Source: Closterium sp. Naga37s-1 (lineage: Eukaryota; Streptophyta; Zygnematophyceae; Desmidiales; Closteriaceae). From it: DNA of 64,000 bases. Below are positions 1 to 12,632 of this stretch, in pieces; position 1 is the first letter of the stretch; each line of letters starts with the position of its first letter. The DNA lies in assembly GCA_947471745.1 (NCBI GenBank), contig CANJKZ010000538.1, positions 372,001-436,000 on the forward strand, in the 5' to 3' direction. The notes beneath the pieces were generated by a model that was not told the origin of the DNA, did not search any database, and saw nothing but the letters and a program-made list of their open reading frames with translations. The translations under genes and the position numbers were made by a program.

Positions 1-3000
1 GGGAGGGAACTGAGGAAGGGAACTGAGGGAGGGAACTGAGGGAGGGAACTGAGGAAGGGAACTGAGGGAAGGAACTGAGGCAGGGAACTGAGGGAAGGAA
101 CTGAGGAAGAAACTGAGGGAGGGAACTGAGGAAGGAACTGAGGGAGGAACTGAGGGAGGGAACTGAGGAAGGAACTGAGGGAGGGAACTGAGGGAGGGAA
201 CTGAAGGAAAGAACTGAGGGAGGGAACTGAGGGAGGGAACTGAGGGAGGGAACTGAGGGAAGGAACTGAGGGAAGGAACTGAGGGAGGGAACTGAGGGAA
301 GGAACTGAGGGAAGGAACTGAGGGAGGGAACTGAGGAAGGGAACTGAGGGAAGGAACTGAGGGAAGGAACTGAGGAAGGAACTGAGGGAGGAACTGAGGG
401 AGGGAACTGAGGGAAGGAACTGAGGGAAGGAACTGAGGGAGGGAACTGAGGGAGGGAACTGAGGGAGGGAACTGAGGGAAGGAACTGAGGGAGGAACTGA
501 GGGAGGGAACTGAGGGAGGGAACTGAGGAAGGAACTGAGGGAGGAACTGAGGGAGGGAACTGAGGGAGGGAACTGAGGGAAGGAACTGAGGGAAGGAACT
601 GAGGGAGGGAACTGAGGGAGGGAACTGAGGGAGGGAACTGAGGGAAGGAACTGAGGGAAGGAACTGAGGGAGGGAACTGAGGGAAGGAACTGAGGGAAGG
701 AACTGAGGGAGGGAACTGAGGAAGGGAACTGAGGGAGGGAACTGAGGGAGGGAACTGAGGAAGGGAACTGAGGGAGGGAACTGAGGGAAGGAACTGAGGA
801 AGAAACTGAGGGAGGGAACTGAGGAAGGAACTGAGGGAGGAACTGAGGGAGGGAACTGAGGAAGGAACTGAGGGAGGGAACTGAGGGAGGGAACTGAAGG
901 AAGGAACTGAGGGAGGGAACTGAGGGAGGGAACTGAGGGAGGGAACTGAGGGAAGGAACTGAGGGAAGGAACTGAGGGAGGGAACTGAGGGAAGGAACTG
1001 AGGGAAGGAACTGAGGGAGGGAACTGAGGAAGGGAACTGAGGGAGGGAACTGAGGGAGGGAACTGAGGGAGGAACTGAGGGAGGGAACTGAGGGAGGGAA
1101 CTGAGGAAGGGAACTGAGGGAAGGAACTGAGGGAAGGAACTGAGGAAGGAACTGAGGGGGGAACTGAGGGAGGGAACTGAGGGAGGGAACTGAGGAAGGA
1201 ACTGAGGGAGGGAACTGAGGGAAGGAACTGAGGGAGGGAACTGAGGGAGGGAACTGAGGGAGGGAACTGAGGGAGGGAACTGAGGGAGGGAACTGAGGGA
1301 AGGAACTGAGGGAAGGAACTGAGGGAGGGAACTGAGGGAAGGAACTGAGGGAAGGAACTGAGGGAGGGAACTGAGGAAGGGAACTGAGGGAGGGAACTGA
1401 GGGAGGGAACTGAGGGAGGGAACTGAGGAAGGGAACTGAGGGAAGGAACTGAGGGAGGGAACTGAGGGAAGGAACTGAGGAAGAAACTGAGGGAGGAACT
1501 GAGGGAGGGAACTGAGGAAGGAACTGAGGGAGGGAACTGAGGGAGGGAACTGAGGAAGGAACTGAGGGAGGGAACTGAGGGAGGGAACTGAGGGAAGGAA
1601 CTGAGGGAGGGAACTGAGGGAAGGAACTGAGGAAGAAACTGAGGGAGGGAACTGAGGAAGGAACTGAGGGAGGGAACTGAGGGAGGGAACTGAGGGAGGG
1701 AACTGAGGGAAGGAACTGAGGGAGGGAACTGAGGGAGGGAACGGAGGGAGGGAACTGGGGGAGAAACTGAGGGAAGGAACTGAGGAAGGAACTGAGGGAG
1801 GGAACTGAGGAAGGAACTGAGGGAGGAACTGAGGGAGGGAACTGAGGGAGGGAACTGAGGAAAGGAACTGAGGAAGGAACTGAGGGAGGGAACTGAGGGA
1901 GGGAACTGAGGGAAGGAACTGAGGAAGGAACTGAGGGAGGAACTGAGGGAGGAACTGAGGAAGGAGCTGAGGGAGGGAACTGAGGAAGGAACTGAGGGAG
2001 GAACTGAGGGAGGGAACTGAGGAAGGAACTGAGGGAAGGAACTGAGGGAGGGAACTGAGGGAGGGACTGAGGGAGGGAACTGAGGGAAGGAACTGAGGGA
2101 AGGAACTGAGGGAGGGAACTGAGGGAGGGAACTGAGGAAGGAACTGAGGGAGGGAACTGAGGGAGAAACTGAGGGAAGGAACTGAGAAGGAACTGAGGAG
2201 GGAACTGAGGAAGGAACTGAGGGAGGAACTGAGGGAGGGAAACTGAGGGAGGGAACTGAGGAAAGGGAACTGAGGGAGGAAATGAGGAAGGAACTGAGGG
2301 AGGAACTGAGGGAGGGAACTGAGGGAACTGAGGAGGAAAGGAACTGAGGGAAGGAACTGAGGGAGGAACTGAGGGAGGGAACTGAGGGAAGGAACTGAGG
2401 AAGGAACTGAGGGAGGAACTGAGGGAGGAACTGAGGGAGGAGCTGAGGGAGGGAACTGAGGAAGGGAACTGAGGAAGGGAACTGAGGAAGGAACTGAGGG
2501 AGGGAACTGAGGGAAGGAACTGAGGGAGGGAACTGAGGGAAGGAACTGAGGAAGAAACTGAGGGAGGGAACTGAGGAAGGAACTGAGGGAGGGAACTGAG
2601 GGAGGGAACTGAGGGAGGGAACTGAGGGAAGGAACTGAGGGAGGGAACTGAGGGAGGGAACGGAGGGAGGGAACTGGGGGAGAAACTGAGGGAAGGAACT
2701 GAGGAAGGAACTGAGGGAGGGAACTGAGGAAGGAACTGAGGGAGGAACTGAGGGAGGGAACTGAGGGAGGGAACTGAGGAAAGGAACTGAGGGAAGGAAC
2801 TGAGGGAGGAACTGAGGGAGGGAACTGAGGGAAGGAACTGAGGAAGGAACTGAGGGAGGAACTGAGGGAGGAACTGAGGGAGGAGCTGAGGAAGGGAACT
2901 GAGGAAGGGAACTGAGGGAGGGAACTGAGGCAGGGAACTGAGGGAAGGAACTGAGGAAGAAACTGAGGGAGGGAACTGAGGAAGGAACTGAGGGAGGAAC

Positions 3001-6000
3001 TGAGGGAGGGAACTGAGGAAGGAACTGAGGGAGGGAACTGAGGGAGGGAACTGAAGGAAGGAACTGAGGGAGGGAACTGAGGGTGGGAACTGAGGGAGGG
3101 AACTGAGGGAAGGAACTGAGGGAGGGAACTGAGGGAAGGAACTGAGGGAAGGAACTGAGGGAGGGAACTGAGGGAGGGAACTGAGGGAAGGAACTGAGGG
3201 AGGAACTGAGGGAGGGAACTGAGGGAGGGAACTGAGGAAGGAACTGAGGGAGGAACTGAGGGAGGGAACTGAGGGAGGGAACTGAGGGAAGGAACTGAGG
3301 GAGGGAACTGAGGGAGGGAACTGAGGGAGGAACTGAGGGAGGGAACTGAGGGAGGGAACTGAGGGAAGGAACTGAGGGAGGGAACTGAGGGAAGGAACTG
3401 AGGAAGAAACTGAGGGAGGGAACTGAGGAAGGAACTGAGGGAAGGAACTGAGGGAAGGAACTGAGGAAGGAACTGAGGGAGGAACTGAGGGAGGGAACTG
3501 AGGGAAGGAACTGAGGGAAGGAACTGAGGGAGGGAACTGAGGGAGGGAACTGAGGGAAGGAACTGAGGGAGGAACTGAGGGAGGGAACTGAGGGAGGGAA
3601 CTGAGGAAGGAACTGAGGGAGGAACTGAGGGAGGGAACTGAGGGAGGGAACTGAGGGAAGGAACTGAGGGAAGGAACTGAGGGAGGGAACTGAGGGAGGG
3701 AACTGAGGGAGGGAACTGAGGGAAGGAACTGAGGGAAGGAACTGAGGGAGGGAACTGAGGAAGGGAACTGAGGGAGGGAACTGAGGGAGGGAACTGAGGA
3801 AGGGAACTGAGGGAAGGAACTGAGGCAGGGAACTGAGGGAAGGAACTGAGGAAGAAACTGAGGGAGGGAACTGAGGAAGGAACTGAGGGAGGAACTGAGG
3901 GAGGGAACTGAGGAAGGAACTGAGGGAGGGAACTGAGGGAGGGAACTGAAGGAAGGAACTGAGGGAGGGAACTGAGGGAGGGAACTGAGGGAGGGAACTG
4001 AGGGAAGGAACTGAGGGAAGGAACTGAGGGAGGGAACTGAGGGAAGGAACTGAGAGAAGGAACTGAGGGAGGGAACTGAGGAAGGGAACTGAGGGAGGGA
4101 ACTGAGGGAGGGAACTGAGGGAGGAACTGAGGGAGGGAACTGAGGGAGGGAACTGAGGAAGGGAACTGAGGGAAGGAACTGAGGGAAGGAACTGAGGAAG
4201 GAACTGAGGGGGGAACTGAGGGAGGGAACTGAGGGAGGGAACTGAGGAAGGAACTGAGGGAGGGAACTGAGGGAAGGAACTGAGGGAGGGAACTGAGGGA
4301 GGGAACTGAGGGAGGGAACTGAGGGAGGGAACTGAGGGAGGGAACTGAGGGAAGGAACTGAGGGAAGGAACTGAGGGAGGGAACTGAGGGAAGGAACTGA
4401 GGGAAGGAACTGAGGGAGGGAACTGAGGAAGGGAACTGAGGGAGGGAACTGAGGGAGGGAACTGAGGGAGGGAACTGAGGAAGGGAACTGAGGGAAGGAA
4501 CTGAGGGAGGGAACTGAGGGAAGGAACTGAGGAAGAAACTGAGGGAGGGAACTGAGGAAGGAACTGAGGGAGGAACTGAGGGAGGGAACTGAGGAAGGAA
4601 CTGAGGGAGGGAACTGAGGGAGGGAACTGAGGGAAGGAACTGAGGGAGGGAACTGAGGGAAGGAACTGAGGAAGAAACTGAGGGAGGGAACTGAGGAAGG
4701 AACTGAGGGAGGAACTGAGGGAGGAACTGAGGAAGGAGCTGAGGGAGGGAACTGAGGAAGGAACTGAGGGAGGAACTGAGGGAGGGAACTGAGGGAAGGA
4801 ACTGAGGGAAGGAACTGAGGGAGGGAACTGAGGGAGGGAACTGAGGGAGGGAACTGAGGGAAGGAACTGAGGGAGGAACTGAGGGAGGGAACTGAGGGAG
4901 GGAACTGAGGAAGGAACTGAGGGAGGGAACTGAGGGAGAAACTGAGGGAAGGAACTGAGGAAGGAACTGAGGGAGGGAACTGAGGAAGGAACTGAGGGAG
5001 GAACTGAGGGAGGGAACTGAGGGAGGGAACTGAGGAAAGGAACTGAGGGAAGGAACTGAGGGAGGAACTGAGGGAGGGAACTGAGGGAAGGAACTGAGGA
5101 AGGAACTGAGGGAGGAACTGAGGGAGGAACTGAGGGAGGAGCTGAGGGAGGGAACTGAGGAAGGAACTGAGGGAGGGAACTGAGGGAAGGAACTGAGGGA
5201 GGGAACTGAGGGAAGGAACTGAGGAAGAAACTGAGGGAGGGAACTGAGGAAGGAACTGAGGGAGGGAACTGAGGGAGGGAACTGAGGGAGGGAACTGAGG
5301 GAAGGAACTGAGGGAGGGAACTGAGGGAGGGAACGGAGGGAGGGAACTGGGGGAGAAACTGAGGGAAGGAACTGAGGAAGGAACTGAGGGAGGGAACTGA
5401 GGAAGGAACTGAGGGAGGAACTGAGGGAGGGAACTGAGGGAGGGAACTGAGGAAAGGAACTGAGGGAAGGAACTGAGGGAGGAACTGAGGGAGGGAACTG
5501 AGGGAAGGAACTGAGGAAGGAACTGAGGGAGGAACTGAGGGAGGAACTGAGGGAGGAGCTGAGGAAGGGAACTGAGGAAGGGAACTGAGGGAGGGAACTG
5601 AGGCAGGGAACTGAGGGAAGGAACTGAGGAAGAAACTGAGGGAGGGAACTGAGGAAGGAACTGAGGGAGGAACTGAGGGAGGGAACTGAGGAAGGAACTG
5701 AGGGAGGGAACTGAGGGAGGGAACTGAGGGAAGGAACTGAGGGAGGGAACTGAGGGAAGGAACTGAGGAAGAAACTGAGGGAGGGAACTGAGGGAAGGAA
5801 CTGAGGGAGGGAACTGAGGGAGGGAACTGAGGGAGGGAACTGAGGGAAGGAACTGAGGGAGGAACTGAGGGAGGGAACTGAGGGAGGGAACTGAGGGAAG
5901 GAACTGAGGGAAGGAACTGAGGGAGGAACTGACGGAGGGAACTGAGGGAAGGAACTGAGGGAAGGAACTGAGGGAGGGAACTGAGGGAAGGAACTGAGGG

Positions 6001-9000
6001 AAGGAACTGAGGAAGGAACTGAGGGAAGGTAGAGAGGGAAGGAACTGAGGGAGGGAACTGAGGAAGGGAACTGAGGGAAGGAACTGAGGGAAGAAACTGA
6101 GGGAGGGAACTGAGGGAGGAACTGAGGGAGGGAACTGAGGGAAGGAACTGAGGGAAGGAACTGAGGGAGGGAACTGAGGGAGGGAACTGAGGGAGGGAAC
6201 TGAGGGAAGGAACTGAGGGAAGGAACTGAGGGAGGGAACTGAGGGAAGGAACTGAGGGAAGGAACTGAGGGAGGGAACTGAGGAAGGGAACTGAGGGAGG
6301 GAACTGAGGGAGGGAACTGAGGAAGGGAACTGAGGGAAGGAACTGAGGCAGGGAACTGAGGGAAGGAACTGAGGAAGAAACTGAGGGAGGGAACTGAGGA
6401 AGGAACTGAGGGAGGAACTGAGGGAGGGAACTGAGGAAGGAACTGAGGGAGGGAACTGAGGGAGGGAACTGAAGGAAGGAACTGAGGGAGGGAACTGAGG
6501 GAGGGAACTGAGGGAGGGAACTGAGGGAAGGAACTGAGGGAAGGAACTGAGGGAGGGAACTGAGGGAAGGAACTGAGGGAAGGAACTGAGGGAGGGAACT
6601 GAGGAAGGGAACTGAGGGAGGGAACTGAGGGAGGGAACTGAGGGAGGAACTGAGGGAGGGAACTGAGGGAGGGAACTGAGGGAAGGAACTGAGGGAGGGA
6701 ACTGAGGGAGGGAACTGAGGGAGGGAACTGAGGGAGGGAACTGAGGGAGGGAACTGAGGGAAGGAACTGAGGGAAGCAACTGAGGGAGGGAACTGAGGGA
6801 AGGAACTGAGGGAAGGAACTGAGGGAGGGAACTGAGGAAGGGAACTGAGGGAGGGAACTGAGGGAGGGAACTGAGGGAGGGAACTGAGGAAGGGAACTGA
6901 GGGAAGGAACTGAGGGAGGGAACTGAGGGAAGGAACTGAGGAAGAAACTGAGGGAGGGAACTGAGGAAGGAACTGAGGGAGGAACTGAGGGAGGGAACTG
7001 AGGAAGGAACTGAGGGAGGGAACTGAGGGAGGGAACTGAGGGAAGGAACTGAGGGAGGGAACTGAGGGAAGGAACTGAGGAAGAAACTGAGGGAGGGAAC
7101 TGAGGAAGGAACTGAGGGAGGGAACTGAGGGAGGGAACTGAGGGAGGGAACTGAGGGAAGGAACTGAGGGAGGGAACTGAGGGAGGGAACGGAGGGAGGG
7201 AACTGGGGGAGAAACTGAGGGAAGGAACTGAGGAAGGAACTGAGGGAGGGAACTGAGGAAGGAACTGAGGGAGGAACTGAGGGAGGGAACTGAGGGAGGG
7301 AACTGAGGAAAGGAACTGAGGGAAGGAACTGAGGGAGGAACTGAGGGAGGGAACTGAGGGAAGGAACTGAGGAAGGAACTGAGGGAGGAACTGAGGGAGG
7401 AACTGAGGAAGGAGCTGAGGGAGGAACTGAGGGAGGGAACTGAGGGAAGGAACTGAGGGAAGGAACTGAGGGAGGGAACTGAGGGAGGGAACTGAGGGAG
7501 GGAACTGAGGGAAGGAACTGAGGGAGGAACTGAGGGAGGGAACTGAGGGAGGGAACTGAGGAAGGAACTGAGGGAGGGAACTGAGGGAGAAACTGAGGGA
7601 AGGAACTGAGGAAGGAACTGAGGGAGGGAACTGAGGAAGGAACTGAGGGAGGAACTGAGGGAGGGAACTGAGGGAGGGAACTGAGGAAAGGAACTGAGGG
7701 AAGGAACTGAGGGAGGAACTGAGGGAGGGAACTGAGGGAAGGAACTGAGGAAGGAACTGAGGGAGGAACTGAGGGAGGAACTGAGGGAGGAGCTGAGGGA
7801 GGGAACTGAGGAAGGAACTGAGGGAGGAACTGAGGGAGGGAACTGAGGGAAGGAACTGAGGGAAGGAACTGAGGGAGGGAACTGAGGGAGGGAACTGAGG
7901 GAGGGAACTGAGGGAAGGAACTGAGGGAGGAACTGAGGGAGGGAACTGAGGGAGGGAACTGAGGAAGGAACTGAGGGAGGGAACTGAGGGAGAAACTGAG
8001 GGAAGGAACTGAGGGAGGGAACTGAGGAAGGAACTGAGGGAGGAACTGAGGGAGGGAACTGAAGGAGGGAACGGAAGGAGGGAACTGAGGAAAGGAACTG
8101 AGGGAGGGAACTGAGGAAGGAACTGAGGGAGGAACTGAGGGAGGGAACTGAAGGAGGGAACGGAAGGAGGGAACTGAGGAAAGGAACTGAGGGAGGGAAC
8201 TGAGGGAGGAAGTGAGGGAGGGAACTGAGGGAAGGAACTGAGGAAGGAACTGAGGGAGGAACTGAGGGAGGAGCTGAGGGAGGGAACTGAGGAAGGAACT
8301 GAGGGAGGAACTGAGGGAGGGAACTGAGGAAGGGAACTGAGGGAAGAAACTGAGGGAAGGAACTGAGGAAGGAACTGAGGGAGGGAACTGAGGGAAGGAA
8401 CTGAGGAAGGAACTGAGGGAGTGAACTGAGGAAGGGAACTGAGGGAGGGAACTGAGGGAAGGAACTGAGGGAGGGAACTGTGGGAGGGAACTGAGGCAGG
8501 GAACTGAGGGAGGGAACTGAGGGAAGGAACTGAGGGAGGAAACGAGGGAGGGAACTGAGGGAGGGAACTGAGGGAGGGAACTGAGGAAGGAACTGAGGGA
8601 GGGAACTGAGGAAGGAACTGAGGGAGGAACTGAGGGAGGGAACTGAGGCAGGGAACTGAGGGAAGGAACTGAGGGATGGAACTGAGGGAGGGAACTGAGG
8701 GAAGGAACTGAGGGAAGGAACTGAGGGAGGGAACTGAGGGAGGAACTGAGGGAGAGAACTGAGGGAGGGAACTGAGGGAGGGAACTGAGGGAGGGAACTG
8801 AGGGAGGGAACTGAGGAAGGAACTGAAGGAGGAACTGAGGGAGGGAACTGAGGGAAGGAACTGAGGGAAGGAACTGAGGGAAGGAACTGAGGGAGGAACT
8901 GAGGGAGGGAACTGAGGGAGGGAACTGAGGAAGGAACTGAGGGAGGAACTGAGGGAGGGAACTGAGGGAAGGAACTGAGGGAAGGACTGAGGAAGGAACT

Positions 9001-9020
9001 GAGGGAAGGTAGAGAGGGAA
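1..9020. repeat. 12-13 bp purine-rich satellite array (GAACTGAGG core)
   Basis: The whole stretch is tandem copies of a 12-13 bp monomer. The constant core is GAACTGAGG, followed by G, AG or AAG variants (GAACTGAGGGAGG, GAACTGAGGGAAG, GAACTGAGGAAG). I estimate about 700 copies. The plus strand is strongly purine-biased and rich in GGG tracts. Rare variants such as GAGGCAGGG, GGAACGGAGG and GGGAGCTGAGG recur at kilobase distances, which shows higher-order duplication. The array runs off the left edge. It ends in a short non-monomer sequence, GGTAGAGAGGGAAG, also seen inside the array near 6,027. I see no gene. Confidence 0.97.
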
Positions 9021-9190
9021 GCAAGCACCCCAACTTCACCTGCCAGCAGTAGGAGCAGCAGACAGCCCACCCCCTTTCGGAAACAGCATCCGCAGAGGTT
9101 GTGCTTTGTCGGGCGAGGTGTGGCTGTGAAAAATCGCTTCCAACCCAAGACTCAAATCCCGCCCCTGACGTAGCTAGAGCTGACGCGAAC

Positions 9191-9215
9191 CAGAGCCGCC
9201 GGCCGGTCGGCTCTG
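9191..9215. other. Perfect 8-bp stem hairpin
   Basis: CAGAGCCG at 9191-9198 pairs perfectly with CGGCTCTG at 9208-9215 around a 9-base loop, which is itself largely the self-complementary CCGGCCGG. It is a strong local hairpin. No run of T follows it, so it does not look like a terminator, and its role is unknown. Confidence 0.6.
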
Positions 9216-9648
9216 ACGGTGTCCATTAAGCCTTAAACGCCAGATTGGGAACCTGAGCACCGAGTGCCGTGCCGCGGAGATTCCACCCTCCACACCCCAC
9301 CCCACAAGGCACATCCCCTGAGAATGCTGCCCCTCAGGAAGTGAACTCCCCACTTGCTCCCATGCTTTCCCCCACCCACCCCACACTTCACCCCCATGCC
9401 TACCTACCTGTACCTACCAGAGCCATGCAGAGCGCCATGATGGTGAGGCTGCTGGGAAGTGGGGAGGGGGGATTAGGGGAGGGCGGGACTCCTCTGTGAT
9501 CCAGGTAGGGTGCTGCTGGGAGGGAAGGGAGAAGGGAGAGAGGAGGAGGTGTGTGAGAGGGTGGACTCCACTCTCCCGGCCTTGCTCCAGTGCTCCCACC
9601 TTCAGCCTGCAGCAGAGGAGGGGGGTAGAGAGAGGAGGGGAATAGCTT

Positions 9649-9733
9649 ACCATACCACACCTGTAACCATACCACACCTGGTACCATACCACACCTGGTA
9701 CCATACCACACCTAGTACCATACCTCACCAGCA
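9649..9733. repeat. 17-bp minisatellite, about 5 copies
   Basis: The 17-bp unit ACCATACCACACCTGGT is repeated about five times with a few substitutions (CTGTA, CTAGT), ending in a degenerate copy. It lies just left of a CTG microsatellite. No coding signal is attached to it. Confidence 0.9.
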
Positions 9734-9766
9734 GCTACATCTAGCCTAGCCTGCCCCCCAGCCCCC

Positions 9767-9812
9767 ACCGCTGCTGCTGCTGCTGCTGCTGCTACTGCTA
9801 CTGCTGCTGCCG
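9767..9812. repeat. CTG/CTA trinucleotide microsatellite
   Basis: This is a run of CTG triplets with two CTA interruptions. It sits at the left edge of the first copy of a 1.32-kb-spaced segmental duplication. The second copy, near 11,128, lacks the long pure run, so the triplet expansion is private to this copy. Confidence 0.9.
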
Positions 9813-10250
9813 GTCTGCTACTCTGCTTCCCCTGCTGCTGCCGCTGCCCCTCCCATCCCCTCCGCTGCTGCCCTGCTGCTGCCCCTTGCCGCGCTGCTAC
9901 AGCCTTCAATGCTCTGGGAAGGAGGGGAGAGGGAGGGAGGCAGGGGATCAAGGGACAGCAGTAAGAAGCGGGAGAGCAGGCAGAAGCATCAAGGCAGGGA
10001 GGGAGCAAAAAGCGAATATGAGCATGGGGGAAAAGACCGGGCAGCAGCATGAGTGCACGAGGGAAAAGAGGCTCACCTTGTTCCAGACGACCCATCCCGA
10101 TACTCTACCATCCCATCCCAGCCGAGAGGAGTGCTGCCCCCCTCCCCTACCACCACTGCCACCTGCACGGCCACAAAGGGAGGAGTGTGGGGGAGTGGCG
10201 GTGTTGACCCCTACACCCCTCCCCTCCACCTGCAAGGAGAGAACTGAAGA
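9811..10250. repeat. Segmental duplication, copy 1 (lag about 1,319 bp)
   Basis: This segment matches 11,128-11,560 at a lag of about 1,317-1,319 bp. Shared landmarks are GGTCTGCTACTCTGC, GCCTTCAATG, GAGTGCACGAGGG, GGCTCACCTTGTTCCAG, and the block that starts CCTGCACGGCCACA and reaches TGTTGACCCC. Read on the minus strand, both copies contain GGAACAAG|GTGAGC, a good splice-donor match. Several substitutions and small indels separate the copies, so the duplication is older than the 495-bp array it adjoins. Confidence 0.8.
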
Positions 10251-10328
10251 CAAGTGAGTAAGCGGCTAGGGGTAACAATGTGAAGGGTGTGCATGGTTGG
10301 GGTGGGGTGAGGTGACAGCAGGAAAGGG

Positions 10329-10480
10329 GGCCACTGGTGCAGCCTCAGCTACAAGCCACAGACCTTAAGGGGCTATATACCAAGGGAGGCTTAACCTGAG
10401 AGAATACCTCCTGTACCTGGGGTGATATACCAAAACAAATGGGTCTGTGGCGTGATAATGTGGCAAGACCAGAGGCTCAG
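10329..10480. other. Foldback hairpin H1 (diverged copy)
   Basis: GCCACAGACC at 10,355-10,364 is the exact reverse complement of GGTCTGTGGC at 10,442-10,451, with about 77 bases between. The left arm begins GGCCACTGG, as in the other hairpins, but the outer part of the right arm pairs poorly. It is the leftmost and one of the most diverged members of the hairpin family. Confidence 0.65.
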
Positions 10481-11127
10481 ATTCGGAGGGAGGCTCAGGT
10501 CTCTTCTCTTGTGCGTGACAGACAGCAGCACATGAAAAGCAACAGTGCGAGCGAAAGTTGGGAGATCAGAGGAAAGGTGGGGTACTTAGCTGTGGGTTGG
10601 TTGGGTGGAGAGCAGCTGCTGCCTGCGCACTCCATGTCCCCGGCCACTGCCACTCCCGTGTGAGCGACCTGCTGGGACCAGAAGAGGGCAGATCGGGACA
10701 GAGGGAAAAAAGGAGGAGGGGGGGAGGAAAACGGGGGAGTGAAGGGGGGGCAGAGGAGTGGAGAGAGCAGTGAGGAAAGAAGCCAAGACAAGTGAAAGTG
10801 AAGAGTGCAGCAAGCACAAGCGCGTGCATGAATGGACTGCTGCAGTGGCACACCCAAGAGACCTCGTACCAGCTGAACCAAACTAAAACAAATACCTGAG
10901 GCTGTACCAAGAAAAAATATACCCACTACCTTGGGGGAGGGAGGTCTAATGGGTGTGACAAAGAGCAGTGAGAAAGGGGGTGCAATGCATGGTGCAAGCA
11001 TGACAAGCAAAGCAACACAGTGCGAGGGTTGGGAGAAGAGAGGAAGGGCGGGGTACTTAGCTGTCGGTGGGTTGGGTAGATGCAACTGCTGCCTGTGCAC
11101 TCCATATCAGCCGCCACTGCCACTCCC

Positions 11128-11560
11128 GGTCTGCTACTCTGCTTCCCCTGCTGCTGCCGCTGCCCCTCCCCTCTCCTCCACTGCTGCCCTGCTGCTGCCC
11201 CCGTGCTGCCCTGCTACGGCCTTCAATGTACTGGGAGGAAGGGAGCAAGGCAGCGGTAGGCAGCGGATCAAGGGACAGCAGTGAGAATGGGGAGAAGAAA
11301 CGAGGAAGAAGCTACGAGGAAGGGAGGGAGAAAAAACGGCAAGTGAGCATGGGGAACAAGCAGCAGAACGAGTGCACGAGGGAAAAGAGGCTCACCTTGT
11401 TCCAGACGACCCCATCCCGATACTCTCCCATTCCATCCCAGCCGAGTGGAGTGCTGTCCCCCTCCCCTCCCACCACTGCCACCTGCACGGCCACAGGGGA
11501 GAGGCGCGAGGGAGCGTCGGTGTTGACCCCACGCCCCTCCCCTCCACCAGCAAGGCACAA
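11128..11560. repeat. Segmental duplication, copy 2
   Basis: This is the partner of the segment near 9,811-10,250. Its right part, from the CCTGCACGGCCACAGGGG landmark at 11,482, is also the start of the first 495-bp tandem unit. The 495-bp family therefore appears to have been amplified out of this older duplicated segment. Confidence 0.8.
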
Positions 11561-11643
11561 ACACAGAGCAGCAGTGAGCGTGCATGGAATGGCCAGAAGC
11601 ACAAGGGAAACACCAGAAGCTGCCAAATCAGGAAGATAGGAGG

Positions 11644-11777
11644 GGCCACTGATTGAAGCACGGCCACAAGCCACAGACCCCAAGGGAACCTGCAGTACCT
11701 GAGGGGGATACCTGCACCTGAAAAAATACCTGAAGTAAGGGGGTCTGTGGCATGTGGGCCGGTCCCAAGCAGTGGCA
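11644..11777. other. Foldback hairpin H2 in 495-bp unit 1
   Basis: GCCACAGACCCC at 11,670-11,681 and GGGGTCTGTGGC at 11,740-11,751 form a perfect 12-bp stem around a 58-base loop. Pairing continues outwards through CCACAAG opposite CATGTGG, with one mismatch and one bulge. The arms end in CCACTG and CAGTGG. The loop is built from repeated ACCTG motifs. Confidence 0.8.
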
Positions 11778-12137
11778 CTGATCGAAGGAGAAGTGCGAAA
11801 GCACAAGCAACCAACAAACTGACAAAAAGGACAAGACGATATGATGTGGCAGGCAAGGGTGAGGGCGCGGAGGAAGGGGCACTTAGCTGGTCATGTGAGA
11901 GCGAGCAGAAGGCAGCTGAAGCACCACCAGGTGACTCCTCCCCAGCAGCCCTCCTCCCAGCCTCCCGTGTGCGTCCCTGCACGGCCACAGGGGAGAGGCG
12001 CGAGGGAGCGTCGGTGTTGACCCCACGCCCCTCCCCTCCACCAGCAATGCACAAACACAGAGCAGCAGTGAGTGCGCATGGAATGGCCAGAACCACAAGG
12101 GAAACACCAGAAGCTGCCAAATCAGGAAGATAGGAGG

Positions 12138-12271
12138 GGCCACTGATTGAAGCACGGCCACAAGTCACAGACCCCAAGGGAACCTGCAGTACCTGAGGGG
12201 GATACCTGCACTTGAAAAAATACCTGAAGTAAGGGGGTCTGTGGCATGTGGGCCGGTCCCAAACAGTGGCA
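12138..12271. other. Foldback hairpin H3
   Basis: The architecture is that of H2 at a lag of 494. The left core reads GTCACAGACCCC at 12,164-12,175 against GGGGTCTGTGGC at 12,234-12,245. The single change would be a G-U wobble in RNA rather than a break of the stem. Confidence 0.8.
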
Positions 12272-12632
12272 CTGATTCAAGGAGAAGTGCGAAAGCACAA
12301 GCGACCAACAAACTGACACAAAAGGAGAAGATGATATGATGTGGCAGGCAAGGGTGAGGGCGTGGAGGAAGGGGCACTTAGCTGGTCATGTGAGAGCGAG
12401 CAGAAGGCAGCTGAAGCACCACCAGGTGACTCCTCCCCAGCAGCCCTCCTCCCAGCCTCCCGTGTGCGTCCCTGCACGGCCACAGGGGAGAGGCGTGAGG
12501 GAGTGTCGGTGTTGACCCCACGCCCCTCCCCTCCACCAGCAATGCACAAACACAGAGCAGCAGTGAGTGCGCATGGAATGGCCAGAAGCACAAGGGAAAC
12601 ACCAGAAGCTGCCAAATCAGGAAGATAGGAGG

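Larger units (their letters stand above)
9021..9766. other. Low-copy flank between satellite and segmental duplications
   Basis: This stretch of about 750 bases is not tandemly repeated, apart from a short hairpin and a 17-bp minisatellite listed separately. Short open frames exist on both strands, but none has a recognisable domain or convincing composition. I see no gene or RNA here that I can support. Confidence 0.5.

Noticed and set aside
1-9020. Telomeric repeat
   Set aside because: The monomer is 12-13 bp, internally variable and unlike TTTAGGG or other telomere units, and the array is followed by ordinary chromosomal sequence.
9020-9180. Possible tRNA near GACTCAAATCCCGCCCC
   Set aside because: The T-loop-like string has no complementary T stem, and I could not form an acceptor stem or anticodon arm.
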